A stretch of 64,000 nt of DNA from Paraspadella gotoi (GCA_051294375.1 JBJCIZ010000239.1:5305656-5369655), one strand, 5' to 3'. Positions 43,588 through 60,116 are shown, counted from the stretch's first letter. Numbers and translations are program-made. The notes: generated from the letters alone by a model not told the origin.

Positions 43588-45299
43588 GAGAGAGAGAGCC
43601 AGAGAGGAGTGAGAGGACTTTTGTTGTTTTTTCCACTTTTTCTGTTTATGGACGAAAGTTTGGGACCGTGTGTGTTCCTCTCTCCTCGCTCGATCCTCGG
43701 GGTCGTCGTCGTCGTCTTCCTCGTTCGTCGTTCGTCTTCCTCGTCCGTCCCATCCGCCGCTCGGTCGGCATCCTGTGGGGGAATCTACAAGGCGCCTGAG
43801 GGACAATGGGCCGAACGAAATGATTAGTTTTTCGATAAAGTGTAAGAGACTAACGCGCGTTTGAATAGAGATTATATCACAAAATTTTTGTGACAAAAAT
43901 TGGAGAAATCAGACAAGCAAATAAATAAAGCTAATGCACTTGTTTGTCTCGGCATAAATATACAGCAGACGCCTCATATTTGGTGTTGGCTTGGGTATTA
44001 GCGTCCCGCGTGTGAAGAAAGGCGGAAGGAAGGCGAAGAAAGGTCAAAGAAATTCGATGGTCGTAACGAACCGACGACGACGAACGACGAACGACGAGAC
44101 GCTCGTGATCTGGAAAGGGTGAACGCGAATCGATTCTGTAAGTTTCATGGCGCTCTGGAGAATGGCCCTAGACGATTGCGTGGGAGAGAAAGGAAAAAAC
44201 GTCGCTCCTTGCTCGGTCATCCGTAAAAATGCCAGTTTTTGCGCGCGGCACAAAGACTGGCATAGAGAAAACTGGATTTCAAGAATGGCGCCGGTGTAGC
44301 TGTTGCGAAGTGCTGTTGCTAGCGTAGCGAGAGGCAAAATCGGTGGCAATCCGTCTCCGTCGTGTCAGTGCGTGTACACATGTCGACTCAGATGAGTCGT
44401 CGAGTCGTTCCTTCGCGATCTCTGTAGAATATTGTTTTTCAAGAGAAAGGAGGTATCAGCAAAAGCTGGATCTCACTCTTTACAATCTAAATCTTTCACT
44501 CATATCGCTCTATCTATCTCTGAGTACGATCAAAAAAGCAGAAAAAAGACATATATATAAAAGAACAATGAAAGTCATGCAAATGAACGACTATCTTTCT
44601 CTGTGTCGCAGGAATGAGAGGAAAATTGGGTATACAAAAATGTTATTTTCTTTTTATACTTAGAAAACTGGAAAGCAGGCTGAGAATGAGACAAAGAGGC
44701 AAAACAGAAGGAATTGAGAACGAATGCCAGATAACGAACAGTTCTTTACTCACTGCTTCCGATACTGAAGAGAGACGTGAGAGTCGTTTCGAGTCTTTTT
44801 CCGTGTAAATACTCGTGACTCTCCGAGGTCGTCTGGTCAGAAGACGGGAAACCGCATTTGTGTGTTCTGGCCGTGTCATCGGCTTTGGTTTTCAACTGCA
44901 AAGAAGGTCCATGCTATGTAAGAAGAACAAGGTCTTTCGCTGCATCAGGAACCGCGTCTGGCTTGATCTGTTAAGTATGGGTACTGCGTGATAGATCTTT
45001 CTCGAATCAAAGCTCTAGCTCGCGATTATTCTATATAGACGCAATTGAACCTCGTTGGGTCAATGTGCATATGTTCAGTGAAGTATAAAGGAAAGATTAT
45101 TGATTATGCGTGGAAATACAAACAAAGAACAATGGATGACTACCATTCACTGTAAAACGATTATGACCTTTCGACTCAAAATGACTTTCACTCAAGTTAA
45201 TTCAACAAGATCTATACGGTTCGCAACTTTACTGATCAAACTCATCTACGAAACATTCACTTTTCTCTACTCTTGTATATATGTACCACACGACTCCTT

Positions 45300-45660
45300 C
45301 GTAATAGCCTCATCCCTCGGTGACGAGAGATTGGCGGCTGCGAACCGCGCTCCCCCCCTCGCCTCTAATTTTCCGTGCCCCCGGGAAAATCGTCTCCCAT
45401 CCGCCCCATTCCGCAGCGTCTTATTTCGAGTATACTGGGTTCGCCATCTCTCGGCCGCTCGATCGACAATTCGAGATAGCTTTGAGGCGAAAAAAGAGAA
45501 ATCGCCTGAGAAGAGAGCCAGTGCCAGAAACACACACACATAGTGAGAAGAGAGCCTGGGCACAAAACGTGTGCACGCGGTTTGCGGCGAGCCGTCGTTG
45601 CGGCGGCTGTCGGTGGCCTGGCGCGGCGGCGGCGGCCCAATAGGAGCGAAAAAGGTAATA
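45300..45660. other. CG-rich segment inside the D2 noisy copy
   Basis: A stretch of high GC with many CpG and a GCGGCGGCGG run. An open frame on the minus strand (45267-45563) starts with a hydrophobic, signal-peptide-like segment, but has no recognised relative and sits in doubtful sequence. Confidence 0.3.
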
Positions 45661-47539
45661 AGATAGGGTAAACAGTAGTCTTAAGATGATCGTCCGCGTT
45701 ATGACGCAGCGAAAGTACAAATTGGGAACCGGAGAGAAAGTAAGTGAAAGGCTTCGAGGATCAAATGGAGACGTGGACGCTATTTATATCCATTAACTTG
45801 TTCTCCGTTGCAAAGGAAATCGGCAGGTATTGAAACCTTTTCCCTCATTTTTTTTTTACTCATATTGGACGTTTTCTCTTAATATACTTTCCTGAGAGCT
45901 TCTTATTTTTTTCGTCTCGCTCTTTTTACTTATAGATTCTATTATTCCCCTCTCCTTGTGTTTTATATATAATTTAACTATTAACAACTTTGCTATTTGA
46001 TTTACAAAATATTTAGTCATATATTTAGTCCATTTTCTCTTCTTTTCTCTCATATGTCTCACATTTCACACATCTCTCTTGCTATCTCATCCTCTCTCGC
46101 GTGTCTCTACACGAAATATATTTTCACTTCTCATCTCAATCTACTCTATCCTCTTTCGTCTCTCCCTCTCCTCTCTCTGCTATGATGTTCTCTCTTTCCT
46201 AAAATTCTGTTTTTTAATATCTCTGTGCATATCGGTGAGGCCTATTTCTTGCGCCTCTTCTTCTCTCCTCTTTTCCTCCCTCTCTCTTCTCTCTCTCCTT
46301 CTCTTTTCTCTCTCTTTCTCCTGCTCTTTTCTCTCTCCGTATTCCCTCAAAAATCTCTTCTCTCATCAGCAAGCTAGAACATCGTTCAATACGCATTCAA
46401 AATCTGTAGCCTGTTTTACTTGTGCCAAATGGAATTCGGCCAAAAACTTACCGCCCCTCATCTAATTTTTGTCATGAGATGAAGAGAGAGTAGACGAGTA
46501 TGCTCTACGAGAGGAGACGAGATGAGAGAGAGAACGAGAGAGGAGAAGAGAGAGGGAGAGCGCACGAGAGGGAAGAGAAGAGGAACAAGACGAGACCTCA
46601 TTCGCTCGTCTCTCTATTCTCACTTTCTTGTTGAGCCTCTATTTGTTTCCTTTCCCGTCCGCCATTCTCATAAAAACACTATATCCTCACTCTAAATTAC
46701 ATCACCGCCAAATATCTATTGCTTGAAAAAGAGCAGAACCGAAAAAGATTAAAACCGTAAGTTTGGAGTGAAACATTTGCTACAAGAAAGTAAAAATTTA
46801 TACAACTTTCCTGCTTTCCACATCCACCCAACTAAGCCAATTTTTCTTTCTCTCCACCATCTCTCTTCTCATCAATCTTACCTCCCAAAGCCTCCGACAG
46901 GCTCTCTCCGGTCTCGCCTTCTATCCTTCCCTCTCTCTCTCTCTCTCCTCTTTACTTCCTTCTCGTCTCACTTCTCTCTCTCTGTAACAAAGGTCACGCC
47001 TTCCTCAACAATCTCTCAACACTTCTGATGCAAACTCAAAGGAAACAACGAACTCCTCAGAGACCTCATCCCCAAAACCACTCCATGCCTAACAGATACT
47101 CGAAATCAATCCTAAATTCTCCTGCTCCGATCGACATCTCGCCACCATCGGTCACAATAGCGTCCTCTCTCATCCTCATTTTTTCACTTTCGTTATAAAA
47201 AACGTATGACCTAATCATTATTAATGCCTATCAAGTGCTGAAAACTGTTTAAGCCTTAACAGTTCGAAAGTTCATAACAGAAGTTTGTAAAATACTCACT
47301 CACTATAACTTTAAGCGCTTCGTTAAAAACATATTGGTCCCCATTATTTTTGCGGCATAATAACCGAACTCCGGTAATCATAACCGAACTCGGTAATAAT
47401 CGAAGCCATCAAAAAGAAAAAACCCTTTTTTCTCTTGCGCTGAATTTTTTTTTTCTTCTTTTTTTCTCCTTCCATTTAATATGGAGGTCCTCCGTCACGT
47501 TTTTTTTTTTTTACTTTAAACGAATACCTAGTCTTTAAA

Positions 47540-48790
47540 CACGTTTCTTCCTCTAATCATCCTACCTCGGTACTCTCTCCATTTCTCTCAATCTCTCCAC
47601 TGCAATCAAATGTGCGACCATCTCTCTCCTCCATCGACCAATCTCACCTTCATGGAGTCTCCCTCTCTCAATGCCATCGATATCGAGACATCTCTCTCTC
47701 ACCAGTCGTCATAACCAATAGTCAGCCAGATCTTCACCAGTCACGAGACACTCCCCAACCGGTCTAATCTGCCGAAGCACAGATCTCCATCTCAAGCTTC
47801 CCATAACTCTCTAATCATAGCACTTCGCTGTCAAAACACGAACATACTGGCCTCTCCGTCTTAATATCAACAATCTCTCATACATCCGTACCTGAACCAC
47901 ACTAGTCGCCAATGTGGCATATACCGCTACCCATCTACCACGTTTACGATCATGTATTAAAGCCTCCGTACCAGACTCCATTACCTCCATTCCAACAATG
48001 AAAGACAAGCATACCGCGCATCAAGTGCAGCCCAAATCCCAGCATCACAGATTTACGGCAACTCTACCACCCTCATGCACAAGCCATAAAATCATCCACG
48101 CCAGCATCTAATCACTCTACTATGACCTCATGCAGCTACGACATCATCAAATCCAACCTCACACTCACACAACACACATCACACCGCACAGAACATCCTT
48201 CAAATAACCATCAGACACTCAAACCACCACCAGTAAAATAACGAAGACCGACTAAACAGATAAAAAACCAACAATACTTCAGCCAGAAGTCAACCACCAT
48301 CATGGTACTAATTTTAGAAATATACCTACTATTGAGTCGATGAATAAAAGAGTCTGGTGAATCCTCGGACTTATCGATCTTCCACGCGAACTGCACAAAT
48401 CCCTCATTTCCTTGAATATGTCAGACCAAAACACATCACCGTCAAAATCTCTATTATTCACGTCACATCATCCAAGGAACGGACGATGCATACCATGAAA
48501 GACACTGAAGCAGTATACTCTTAAAGCTACAATCCTCGCTCCAACACCATACATGACGCAATCTCTAGAAGGTAACAATCGAGTCAGCTTAAAACACGTC
48601 GTAACCACTACAATTGAACCGCATACTAAAGGCCATCAGCAACGTCCGCCCGAGCACATCTCCTCAGATCAGAGATCCTCCCATACAGTATTCTTCAATA
48701 GGCTCAGCACTCCATCACAATCACGGCTCGATCACAATCCCAAATCATACATACTAACACATAACATGATCCTCAATCTCTCCTGCTTCT
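47540..48790. other. Anomalous 1.25-kb C/A/T-rich block
   Basis: It occupies the position of a 120-bp (CT)n tract (51126-51246) in the twin copy and is poor in G. It may be corrupted reading of a microsatellite or sequence foreign to this place. Confidence 0.45.
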
Positions 48791-49500
48791 CGTCTGATCC
48801 CCTCTTGTCTCCGTCTTCTCTTCCAGCGTTTCCCATAACGGGAAATTTTAATCGGTAATCGCGATTTAGCTTACCGACTATTGTTGCGGGATATTCATTT
48901 CAAAGGTCGCAAAGAAGAGAGGAGAGGAAGGAGGGAGGGAGGTAGAGAGGAGAGTAGAGAGAGGTATGAGAGAGAGATCAGAGAGAGAGGAGAGAGGGAG
49001 TAAAGAGAGGAACGAGGAGTAGAAGAGGGAGCAATATGAAAAGTAGGATATCGCCAAGGAGACAAAGGAAGAAGAGAAGAGAGGAGGAGATTTAAGTTGA
49101 AAGAGCAGGTTGAGGAGTTTAGGGAGGAGAGAGGGTGAGAGTGGTAGGCTACCATAAAACAAAACATAACACGTGACAGACATGACAAATAACATTCTTA
49201 TGCACACACTTGCATAGGAATAATATTACTACGTAAGTCTGTTCGTTCTTTAGTTTTCTTATGGAAATTTCCTGAAGGCGGCGCTCGCATCCTCCTTAAA
49301 AATTGAGGTTCTTTTTCTCACCGTCTGAAACAAATGAGCAAAGTAACTAGAGGAGAATTATATGAAAAAAATCATTTTAAGTTGGTAAGTGGGACAGATC
49401 CTAACCGCCAGGACAGACCTCGACCGATAAAAGTGACCTTATAAGAGCTTGCCTCCGCGAAAAAAAGATACTGCGCGTCGCAAAACTAAAAAAAATGAAT

Positions 49501-49525
49501 NNNNNNNNNNNNNNNNNNNNNNNNN
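49501..49525. other. Assembly gap (25 N)
   Basis: Lies exactly at the junction of the two D2 copies. Confidence 0.95.
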
Positions 49526-51810
<2,285 letters not shown>

Positions 51811-52083
51811 CTTTTTTGACATTTTCTTTTAGTAAAGTTCGCTCTCTTATATACATGATGTTTTTTTTTTCTTGATCCCATTCGATCTCCGACCTTTTAA
51901 GATCCCAATTTATCTTTTTTCCTTTTCTATTCGCTTCTCAATTTTATCATTTTCGATGAAAAATGTAAGAAATATGGAAAGTGGTACATTTTATGCTTTC
52001 AAGGATCAAGTTCGTCTAAATATATTTCTCCTCTTCATCTCTTTCTGTTTTCGTCTCCACTCCATCTAATAACTTACTTTTTT

Positions 52084-52139
<56 letters not shown>

Positions 52140-52265
52140 TATTATTATCCCTTATCATTATGGCTATGAGTAAATGCAAATTTATTTTTTACTTCTGTGA
52201 TTGCTTTTTTCTCTTTTCGTCTTTCTTTCTTTCTTTCTTTTTTTTTCTCCCTTCCCCTCTCCTCT

Positions 52266-52311
<46 letters not shown>

Positions 52312-53280
52312 TGCCACTCATCAATCATTGCTTCTTTCCTTTCTCCTCGGTAGCTATGTAGCATGAGTAAAAAAAAACCCACTGAAGATTCCAACAAAAA
52401 AAAAGATCTGGTGATCTACAACAACAAACAACGAACAACGAGCAAGCTCCTCTCCTTCTTCCCCCACCTCCCTTCTTCCCCACCTCTCCCGGCCCATCTG
52501 CCGCCCGCGGCAACCGATGAAAGGAAGAATTCTGGCCAGAAGTCGGGATGAATTGCTTTTTGTTTTCGCGGTAGCGAAACAAAAAAAAAAAGGGGGGGGG
52601 GCGGCGAAGAGACATTTCTAAGAAATGGTCTGTTTTCTTCGTTGTTGAATCTCATGGATGCTCAAAGTGGGGCCGGTTAGATAGTGGAGGGATTGCGGCC
52701 GCGAAAAGTTGTGGGCGGCTGGATTGTGGTAACGAATAGGTCGAGGGCAGATATGTTGGACGCCGTAGTTGCGGAAGTACATTAAAAAAAAAAACGTTCC
52801 CCAGTACGAATTATTATCAAAACATGCAATTCTACAGAGTGTGTCAAACGGACTGTCACTTTACAAATGAATTCAGTGGATCTTTACAGTGATATAAAAC
52901 ACATTTGCTGTACTCGTTGGATCCAGAAGTGCAAATGTCGGACATATTTTTTAGTCAATTTTGAAATATTCAAATCTTTCCAACAACCCAAACACTTTTT
53001 TTTCAGCTATTTGGTTGAATAATATTATATATCAATTTATATATTATTATAAAATTCAGCTTTTATATATGCTCCCATTCTAAACACCATCTTCAGTATC
53101 CAATTTAACTCGAGCAAGCTTCCACGATGGGCAAGCTTTTTTTTCCACCTTTTTTATTTTTTTTGTGTGTGTACCATTTGTGTGTGTGTGTGTGTCATTT
53201 CTCATTCATCATCTGTGGACGTCGAGTCTTCGAGGACCCAGGAAATGGTCGAAAGCGATTCGGAGCGGAACGGTGTGGGT

Positions 53281-53900
53281 AAGAAGTGTGAGGGAGAAGT
53301 GTGGGTATGGAGTGTGGGTAAGGAGTGTTGGGGAAGATGTTTGGGGGAAGGAGTGTGAGAGAAGGAGTGTGGGAAAGGTGTGTGGGGTACGTGCGGGGTA
53401 AAGAGAAGCAGCGGCGGAAGGAGTGTGGGTAAAGGAGTGTGAGTAAAGAGTCGTGGGGGAAGGAAGTGTGGGGTAAGAAGTGTGAGAAGAAGGAAGTCCT
53501 GGTAAGGAGTGTGGGCAAAGGAGTGTAGACGGGCATTCTAGGTTCACACCGCCTAAAAGCATGACAACCTTGGTCTTCACCCGGTAGATTCATTTAGTAA
53601 AGCCTATCAGCTCATAGACCACTAGGTTACATGGGTTCAAACCCACACCCGGTACCTTGCCCTGCGGGAAGAGTGAGGACGGCCGATAAGTTCGCCTTGG
53701 GGGGCGTGGAAAACCCTCAAGCCTGGTTCCAAGCCAGGGATACGCCGTTCCATGGCTGCAAGAGTGTTAAAGAATTGCGGATACACTCTTCAGCCCCAAA
53801 TTAGCGCCTTAATCCACAAGAGTGTCGGGGGAAGGAGTGTGTAGGAGTGTGGTAAAGTGATAGAAGAGTGTAGACTGGGGAGAAGTGCAAGGAGTGTGGT
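53281..53900 (+). repeat. 14-bp GGAGTGTGGGTAA minisatellite, copy A (interrupted by S1)
   Basis: Units AAGGAGTGTGGGTA with slips, at 53281-53530 and 53822-53900, on either side of the S1 insertion. Confidence 0.85.
53531..53821 (+). mobile_element. SINE-like dispersed repeat S1, copy 3 (longest)
   Basis: GGGCATTCTAGGTTCACACC, an inserted AGCCTATCAGCTCATAGACC region, TGGGTTCAAACCCA (B box with a 5-bp T-stem), ACCCGGTACC, GTGAGGACGGCC, GGTTCCAAGCCAGGG, CCGTTCCATGGCTGC and end GCGCCTTAATCCACAAGAGT. It splits the minisatellite, which is uninterrupted at the equivalent place of copy B. Confidence 0.7.
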
Positions 53901-56273
53901 AATGTGACTGGGCAAGTGCGACATAAAGAGCGGTCCTCTTCGTCGTCTCGTCGTCTCCGCTCTCTGTCCGTCTTCGTCTTCAACCCGAAAAAAAATCGTG
54001 TCCTTCCGCCGGACGAACTCTTTTCGTCACGAAGTTGGAGAGCGCGCGATCGTCGTCGTCCCTCGTCTTCGTCGTCTCGTCGTCGTCGTCGCTGACCATG
54101 CTGGAGTTCTGCGGGAATTGAGGAGATTTTCGATTAGCTTGGTTTTTTTTTTCTCTCGATTGGTTTGTTTTTGTTTGCCTTGTTGCGTGGTGTGTGTGAT
54201 GGAGTGTTTGCCTAGTTGTCCACTGCTTCTTGAGGAATAGTCGTTGTTGACGTCCGTCGCGTTGGTCGTCGTCTGTCTTTCTTTACGTGGGCGAAAAAAA
54301 AAGATGCTTGATAAGACGATACAACGACGACACCATTTTTACGACTTTTCTCTCTCGGTTCTACCTACTCTCTCTCTCTCATCTACTCTCTCTCTTCCTC
54401 TTCTCTCTCTCTCTCTCTCCTCCACTCTCTCTCTCTAACATCATCTCCCTCTTCTCTCCTTCCCTAACAAAGGGCCAAGGAAATATCGTTTCTGTAGATC
54501 AGTGACTTTTTGGCCAACCAGTGATCTCTTCTCCCTCCCCGCCTCTCTTTCTCCTCCTTTTTTTTCCCTTTTTCTTTTTTAAGCTTTGCTTTCCATTTCT
54601 TCCTCATTTTTTAGCTTTTTGTGGCTTTTTGTTTCCAGCTATTCTTCTTCTTTTTTTCCGCTTTTCTTCTTTTTCTCATTTATCGCTTTTATCCGCTTTT
54701 TTTTGCCGTCTTTTTCCAAAAATAAATTTTCCCATCTTTTAATATTTCCCTTCGGGGTTTTTTGATTTATTCAATCATTCATTCAACTTCATATATCACT
54801 CTGTCATTATCATTCATTCATTCTTTTCTCATTCTTCAGTACATTAATTCAATCATTTCTGTATAGATCAAATTTCAATTCATTCTCTCTTTTTCCTATT
54901 GTTTATTCTTCCTTTGTTTCTTTTTTTCTTTTCTTTCTCTCCTAAAGATTTTTACATCCTCCGGTTTTTATAATTTTGCTTCCTTGACAATTTGTTTAAC
55001 GATATAATTTTCATTGCTCTCTTCATTATATTGACTTATTGATAATAATTTCTCGTCTAAAAGATTTAAATATTTTGACAAAAAAAAGAAAATTTTCAAT
55101 TACGATTGAAAAAAAGACACCGAGTTTTTTTTTTTTTCTAAAAATACAAAACGGTATTTCAAATTGGTGATTCCGCCGAGTGACTGCCTTATCACGGTGT
55201 ATTTCTCGTGGACTGACATGACATGAGTGACATAACATGACATTGGCATGACTACAATAACTTTTAAGAGCCGTGTATTTATGACATGGAATAATACGTC
55301 TTTATTCTATTTTAGTTTAGGATTTCCTGAAGCGGCGGCAGCAGCCCCTTAGATTTTAGTTTTCTTTCTACTCGTCTATATAAAAGAGCCAACCGACTAT
55401 AGGGAAATAATATATGCATATATCCTAAGTGGGGACACTAGTCTTCACTCTTCTCTCCTCTCTCTCTCTTCTCTCTCTCTCTAGCGTCTCTCCTCTTCTC
55501 TCTCTCTCCTCTCTTTCCAAGAGAATTCGTCTATGTTTTTCATATATCGGATTGATTTTAGATGATCCAGTGCATCACTCTATATAAAATAATCCATGTC
55601 TTTGGAGTTCAAAGATATAAAAAGTATAGAAAAAGAGTATGAATATAAGGAGAAAATATATGATGCGACTGCTGAATGAGCAGCTAGAAAAAGAGATTGA
55701 AATCATCTATTCATACTTTATTTCGTTACAAGTTAAGTGCTCAAAGTTTAGTATTTTAAATACCTTTACCTACTTTTAAATATATCAATTTAGCTGGTCA
55801 GAGTTTTTTCTTTTTTATTTCTCCATTAGAGAATGCACGCCACTCGCTGTGATGAAAATATTTCTCTTTCTTCTTTACTTTCATCATTTGTCTTATCCCT
55901 CGTTTTTCGCGCCTCTGCTTCTTTTTTTCCCTCCAACTTGTTTTTTCTTCTGTTCATTTTATGTTAATTGACGTGTAGTTATTATTAGTTTTTAAAAAAC
56001 TTTATAAAAAAATCAGGACTAAAATCATTTTGTTCGGGAATTACATTCATAAAAAAAAAATTTTCCGCTTTTTTTTTTCAAATTTTTCTTTTCTTTTTCT
56101 TTCTCTTTCCTCTTTCTTTTCTTTCTTTCATAAATTTTTTTTCTATAATTTTTCTTTTCTTTTTCTTTCCTTTCCCTTTCCCTTTCCTTTCCCTTCCTTT
56201 CCTTTCTTTTCCTTCCTTTCCTATCCTTTCCTTTTCCTTTTCCTTCCTTCCCCTTTCTTTCCTTTCCTTTCCT

Positions 56274-56298
56274 NNNNNNNNNNNNNNNNNNNNNNNNN
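56274..56298. other. Assembly gap (25 N) at the D3 junction
   Basis: Separates copy A from copy B. Confidence 0.95.
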
Positions 56299-58359
56299 GA
56301 GAGGAGGATAGAGAGGGAGAGAGAGACGGCTAGAGAGAGAGATACAGAGAGGAGGAGAGAGGGAGAGTAATGAGAGGAAAGAGAGTTAAGAAGGGAGATA
56401 TGAAGTAGCATATGCCAAGGAGAAAAGAAGCAGAGAAGAGGAGGAATAAGTTGGAAAGAGCATGTTAGAGTAGGGAGGAGAATGAGGGTGAGAGTGGAGG
56501 CCATAAACATGACGTGACACAATGACATGACAATAACATTCTTTGCCACACACTGCATAGGAAATTACGTCCTTCGTTCTTTATAGTTTTAGGATTTCCT
56601 GAAGGCGCCGGCTCGCAGTCCTTAAATTGAGGTTTTTTCCCTGGATCCTGAACCAAATGGAGCCCAGGCTAACAACAGAGTGAGGGGGAATTATATGAAA
56701 TTTTAATGTAAAGTGGGGACCAGACCTACCAGACGACAGACGACGAAACTGAGTTCAGACTGCTCGCGAGATCTCCGATCGCATTACATACAGACGCTTC
56801 GACATTTTCCCTTTAGGTAAAGTTCGCTCTCTTAATACATGATAGTTTTTCTCTGTATAAGTAGATCCCATTCGAATTCGCTCGCGACCTTTTAGTAAGC
56901 TGTCCCAATTTATCTTTTTTCCTTTTTCTTTCGCTTCTCAATTTTATCATTTTCAGATGAAAAAATGTAAGAAATGATGCGAAAGTGATTACGATTTTAT
57001 GCTTTCAAAGGCATTCAAGTTCCTCTAAATATATATTTCTCGCTCTTCATCTCCTTTCCTGTTTTCGGTCTCCCACTCCATTCGTCAATAACCTATTTCT
57101 TTTTGGTTCTCTTTCTGTTCTTTCTTTCTTTTTCTTTCTTTTCTTTCTTTCTTTCTTTCTTTCTTTGTCTTCTTTTTGTATCATATATGCCTTATCATAT
57201 AGTATGACGGTTTGAAAAGTTTGGATTTTTCTAGCTGTCTGTGATTACAGCTTGTTTTTGCTCGTTTTCGGTCTTTTTTTCTTTCTTTCGTTGTTTTTTT
57301 TCTGCCCTTCCTCCTCTCTCTCCTCTCTTCTCGTCGCTTCTCCTCTCTCGGTTCTCTTCTGCTCTCTCTCTCTCGCTCTTCGCTCTCTCGTCTCCTCCAC
57401 TCATCAATCAATTCTGCTTTCCTTTCTCCTCGGTAGCTTAGGTACCATAGTAAAAAAAACCCACGAAGATTCCAATGAAAAAAAAATCGGGGTGATCTAC
57501 AACAACAACAAACGAACAACGAGGCAACTCCCTCTCCTCCTTCCCCCCACCTCACCTCTTCCCCACCTCCCACGCCGGCTACTCTGCCGCCCGCGCAAAC
57601 CGATGAAAGGGAAGAATTCTGGCCAGAAATCGGGATGAATTGCTTTTGGTTTTCGCGGTAGCGAAATCAAAAAAAAAAAGGGGGGGGGGCGGCGAGAACA
57701 TTTTCTAAGAAATCCGTCTCGGTTTTCTTCTTTGTTGAATCTCATTGATCTCAAAAGTGGGGCCGGTTAGATAGGGAGGGTTGCGGCCGGAAAGTGTGGG
57801 CGGTCTGGATTGTGTGTAACTGAATAGGTCGAGGGCAGATATGCTTGGACGCCGTCAGTGCGGAATACATTAAAAAGAAAAAAACGTTCCCGCAGACGAA
57901 TTATTATCGAAAAATGCGAATCTACAGAGTGTCTCAAACGGACTGTCAACTTTAACAGAATAGTTAGGGTCTTTACAGTGAGTATAGAACACATTCCTGC
58001 TAGCTCGTTGATCCGGAATGCAAATGTCGAATATTTTTAGTCATTTAAAACTATTCAAATCTTCCAACAACCCAAACACTTTTTTCCAGTATTGTGGTTG
58101 AAAATATATAGTAATCAATTTATATATTATAAAAATTCAGCTTTACATTTTCTTATTATATGGCTCCCATTCTAAACCATCTTCAGTATCCAATTAACTC
58201 GAGCAACGTTCCACGATGGGCAGCTTTTTTTTTCCCACCTTTTATTTATTTTTTTGTGTGTGTACCATTTGTGTGTGTGTGTGTGTCATTTCTCCTTCAT
58301 CCATCTGTGACGTCGGAGTCTTCGAGGACCCAGGAAAGTGAGGATCGGCGGAAACGGCT

Positions 58360-58730
58360 GTGGGTAAGCAAGTGTGAGGAGAAGTGTGGGGTATGGAGTT
58401 GTGGGTAAGAGGTGGGGAAGATGTTTGGGGAAGGCAGTGTGAAGAGAAGGATGTGGAAAAGGTGTTGTACGGGTAAGAGAGAGGGGAAGTGTCGTGGGTA
58501 AAGAGAGAGTGGGGAAAGGAGTGTGCGGTAAAGGAGTGTAGTAAAGGAGGTGGGGGAAGGGAGTGTGGGATAAGGAGTGTGGGGAAATGAATGTGGGGAA
58601 GAAGTGAGGATAAGGAGTGTGTAAGAAGGAGTGTGGGGTAAGAAGTGGTGGAGAAGGAGTGTGGGTAAGGAGCATGAGGGAAGAAGTGTGGCTAAGGAGT
58701 GTGGGGTAAGGAGTGTGAACTGGGCAAGTG
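58360..58730 (+). repeat. 14-bp GGAGTGTGGGTAA minisatellite, copy B
   Basis: About 25 imperfect units in one uninterrupted array. Confidence 0.85.
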
Positions 58731-58869
58731 GACATAAAGAGTCGGTCCTCTTCGTCGTCTTCGTCGTCGTCTTCGTCGTCCTCTTCGTCGTCGTCTTCGT
58801 CTTCAACCCGAAAAAAAAATCGTGTTCCATTCCGCCGGACGAACTCTTATCGGTCCGAAGTTGGAGACG

Positions 58870-58903
<34 letters not shown>

Positions 58904-59158
58904 TGACCATGTGGAGTCTGCTGAATTTGAGGAGATTTCGATAGTTTGGTTTTTTTTCTCTCGATGGTTTGGTTTTTGTTTGCTGTTGCTGTGGTGGATG
59001 TTGATGGAGTGTTGCCTAGTTGTCCACTGCTTCTTGAGGAATAGTCGTTGTTGACGTCGTCGTCGTCGTCGTCGTCGTTGTCTTCTTTACGTGGGCGAAA
59101 AAAAAAGATGCTTGATAAGAGGATACAACGACGACACCATTTTTACGACTTTTCTCTC

Positions 59159-59219
<61 letters not shown>

Positions 59220-59904
59220 AAGGGCTTCCATTCCCTTAAGGGAAATCGTTTCTGTTATCAGTGACTTTTTGCCAACCAGTGATCTCTTTCTCCCTCTCCC
59301 TCTCCCTCTCTTTCTCCCTCCTTTTTTTCCTTTTTCTTTTTTAAGCTTTGCTTTCCATTTTCTTTCCTTCATTCTTTAGCTTTTTTGTTGGCTTTTTTTT
59401 CCCGCTATTCTTCTTCTTTTTTTCCGCTTTTCTTTCTTCCATTTATCGCTTTTTTATCCGCTTTTTTTTGCTCTTTTTAAAATAATTTTTTCCCTCTTTT
59501 AATATTTTCCTTCGGTTTTTTTATTTATTCAATCATTCATTCAATTATTCATTCATTCATTCATTCGTACATTAATTCAATCATTTCTTCTTTAATTCAT
59601 TCTCTCTTTTTCTATTGTTTATTCTATCCTTTTTCTTTTTTTCTTTTCTTTCTCCTAAAGATTCTTACATCCTCCGGTTTTTATAATTTTGCTTCCTTGA
59701 CAATTTTGTTACGATATAATTTTCGTTGCTCTTTTCTTTATGATCTTAATTGATACATAATTTCTCGTCTAAAGATTTAAATATTTTGACAACAAAAATT
59801 TCAATTACGATTAACACGATTTTTTTTTCAAAACAAGAACGGTAATTCAAATGTGTTTCACCCCAGTGACTGCCTTATCACGTGTATTTCTCGTGACATG
59901 ACAT

Positions 59905-60116
59905 GACATGACGTGACATAACATGACTGCATGACTACAATAACTTTCTAAGCCCGTGTATTTATGACATGGAAAATCGTCTTTTATTCTATTTTAGTTT
60001 TAGGATTTCCTGAAGGCGGCGCAGCAGCCCCTTAGATTTGAGGTTTTTTCCTGTCTTAACAAAAGAGCAACCGACTATAGGGAAATTATATGCATTTTTA
60101 ACCTAAGTGGGACACA

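Larger units (their letters stand above)
43508..49500 (+). repeat. Duplicated block D2, long noisy copy
   Basis: Blocks at 43610-43760, 44630-44670, 46400-46600, 46750-46860, 47180-47510 and 48825-49490 match, in order, 49555-49700, 49825-49880, 50300-50530, 50590-50690, 50810-51115 and 51250-51800. Between matches this copy is much longer and its simple repeats are expanded and corrupted. It ends at a 25-N gap. I read it as low-quality read extension. No protein gene is recognised. Confidence 0.65.

Noticed and set aside
45267-45563. Small secreted protein on the minus strand
   Set aside because: A hydrophobic start is visible, but there is no relative, no second copy and the sequence lies in a region likely to be unpolished.
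53195-53593. His/Thr/Pro/Leu-rich repeat protein on the minus strand
   Set aside because: Product of the 14-bp minisatellite; the second D3 copy changes frame repeatedly.
52416-57754. Open frame partly shared by the two D3 copies (around 52416-52655 and 57497-57754)
   Set aside because: Only a short stretch agrees and it is frameshifted between copies. The likeness reflects duplication and not coding constraint.
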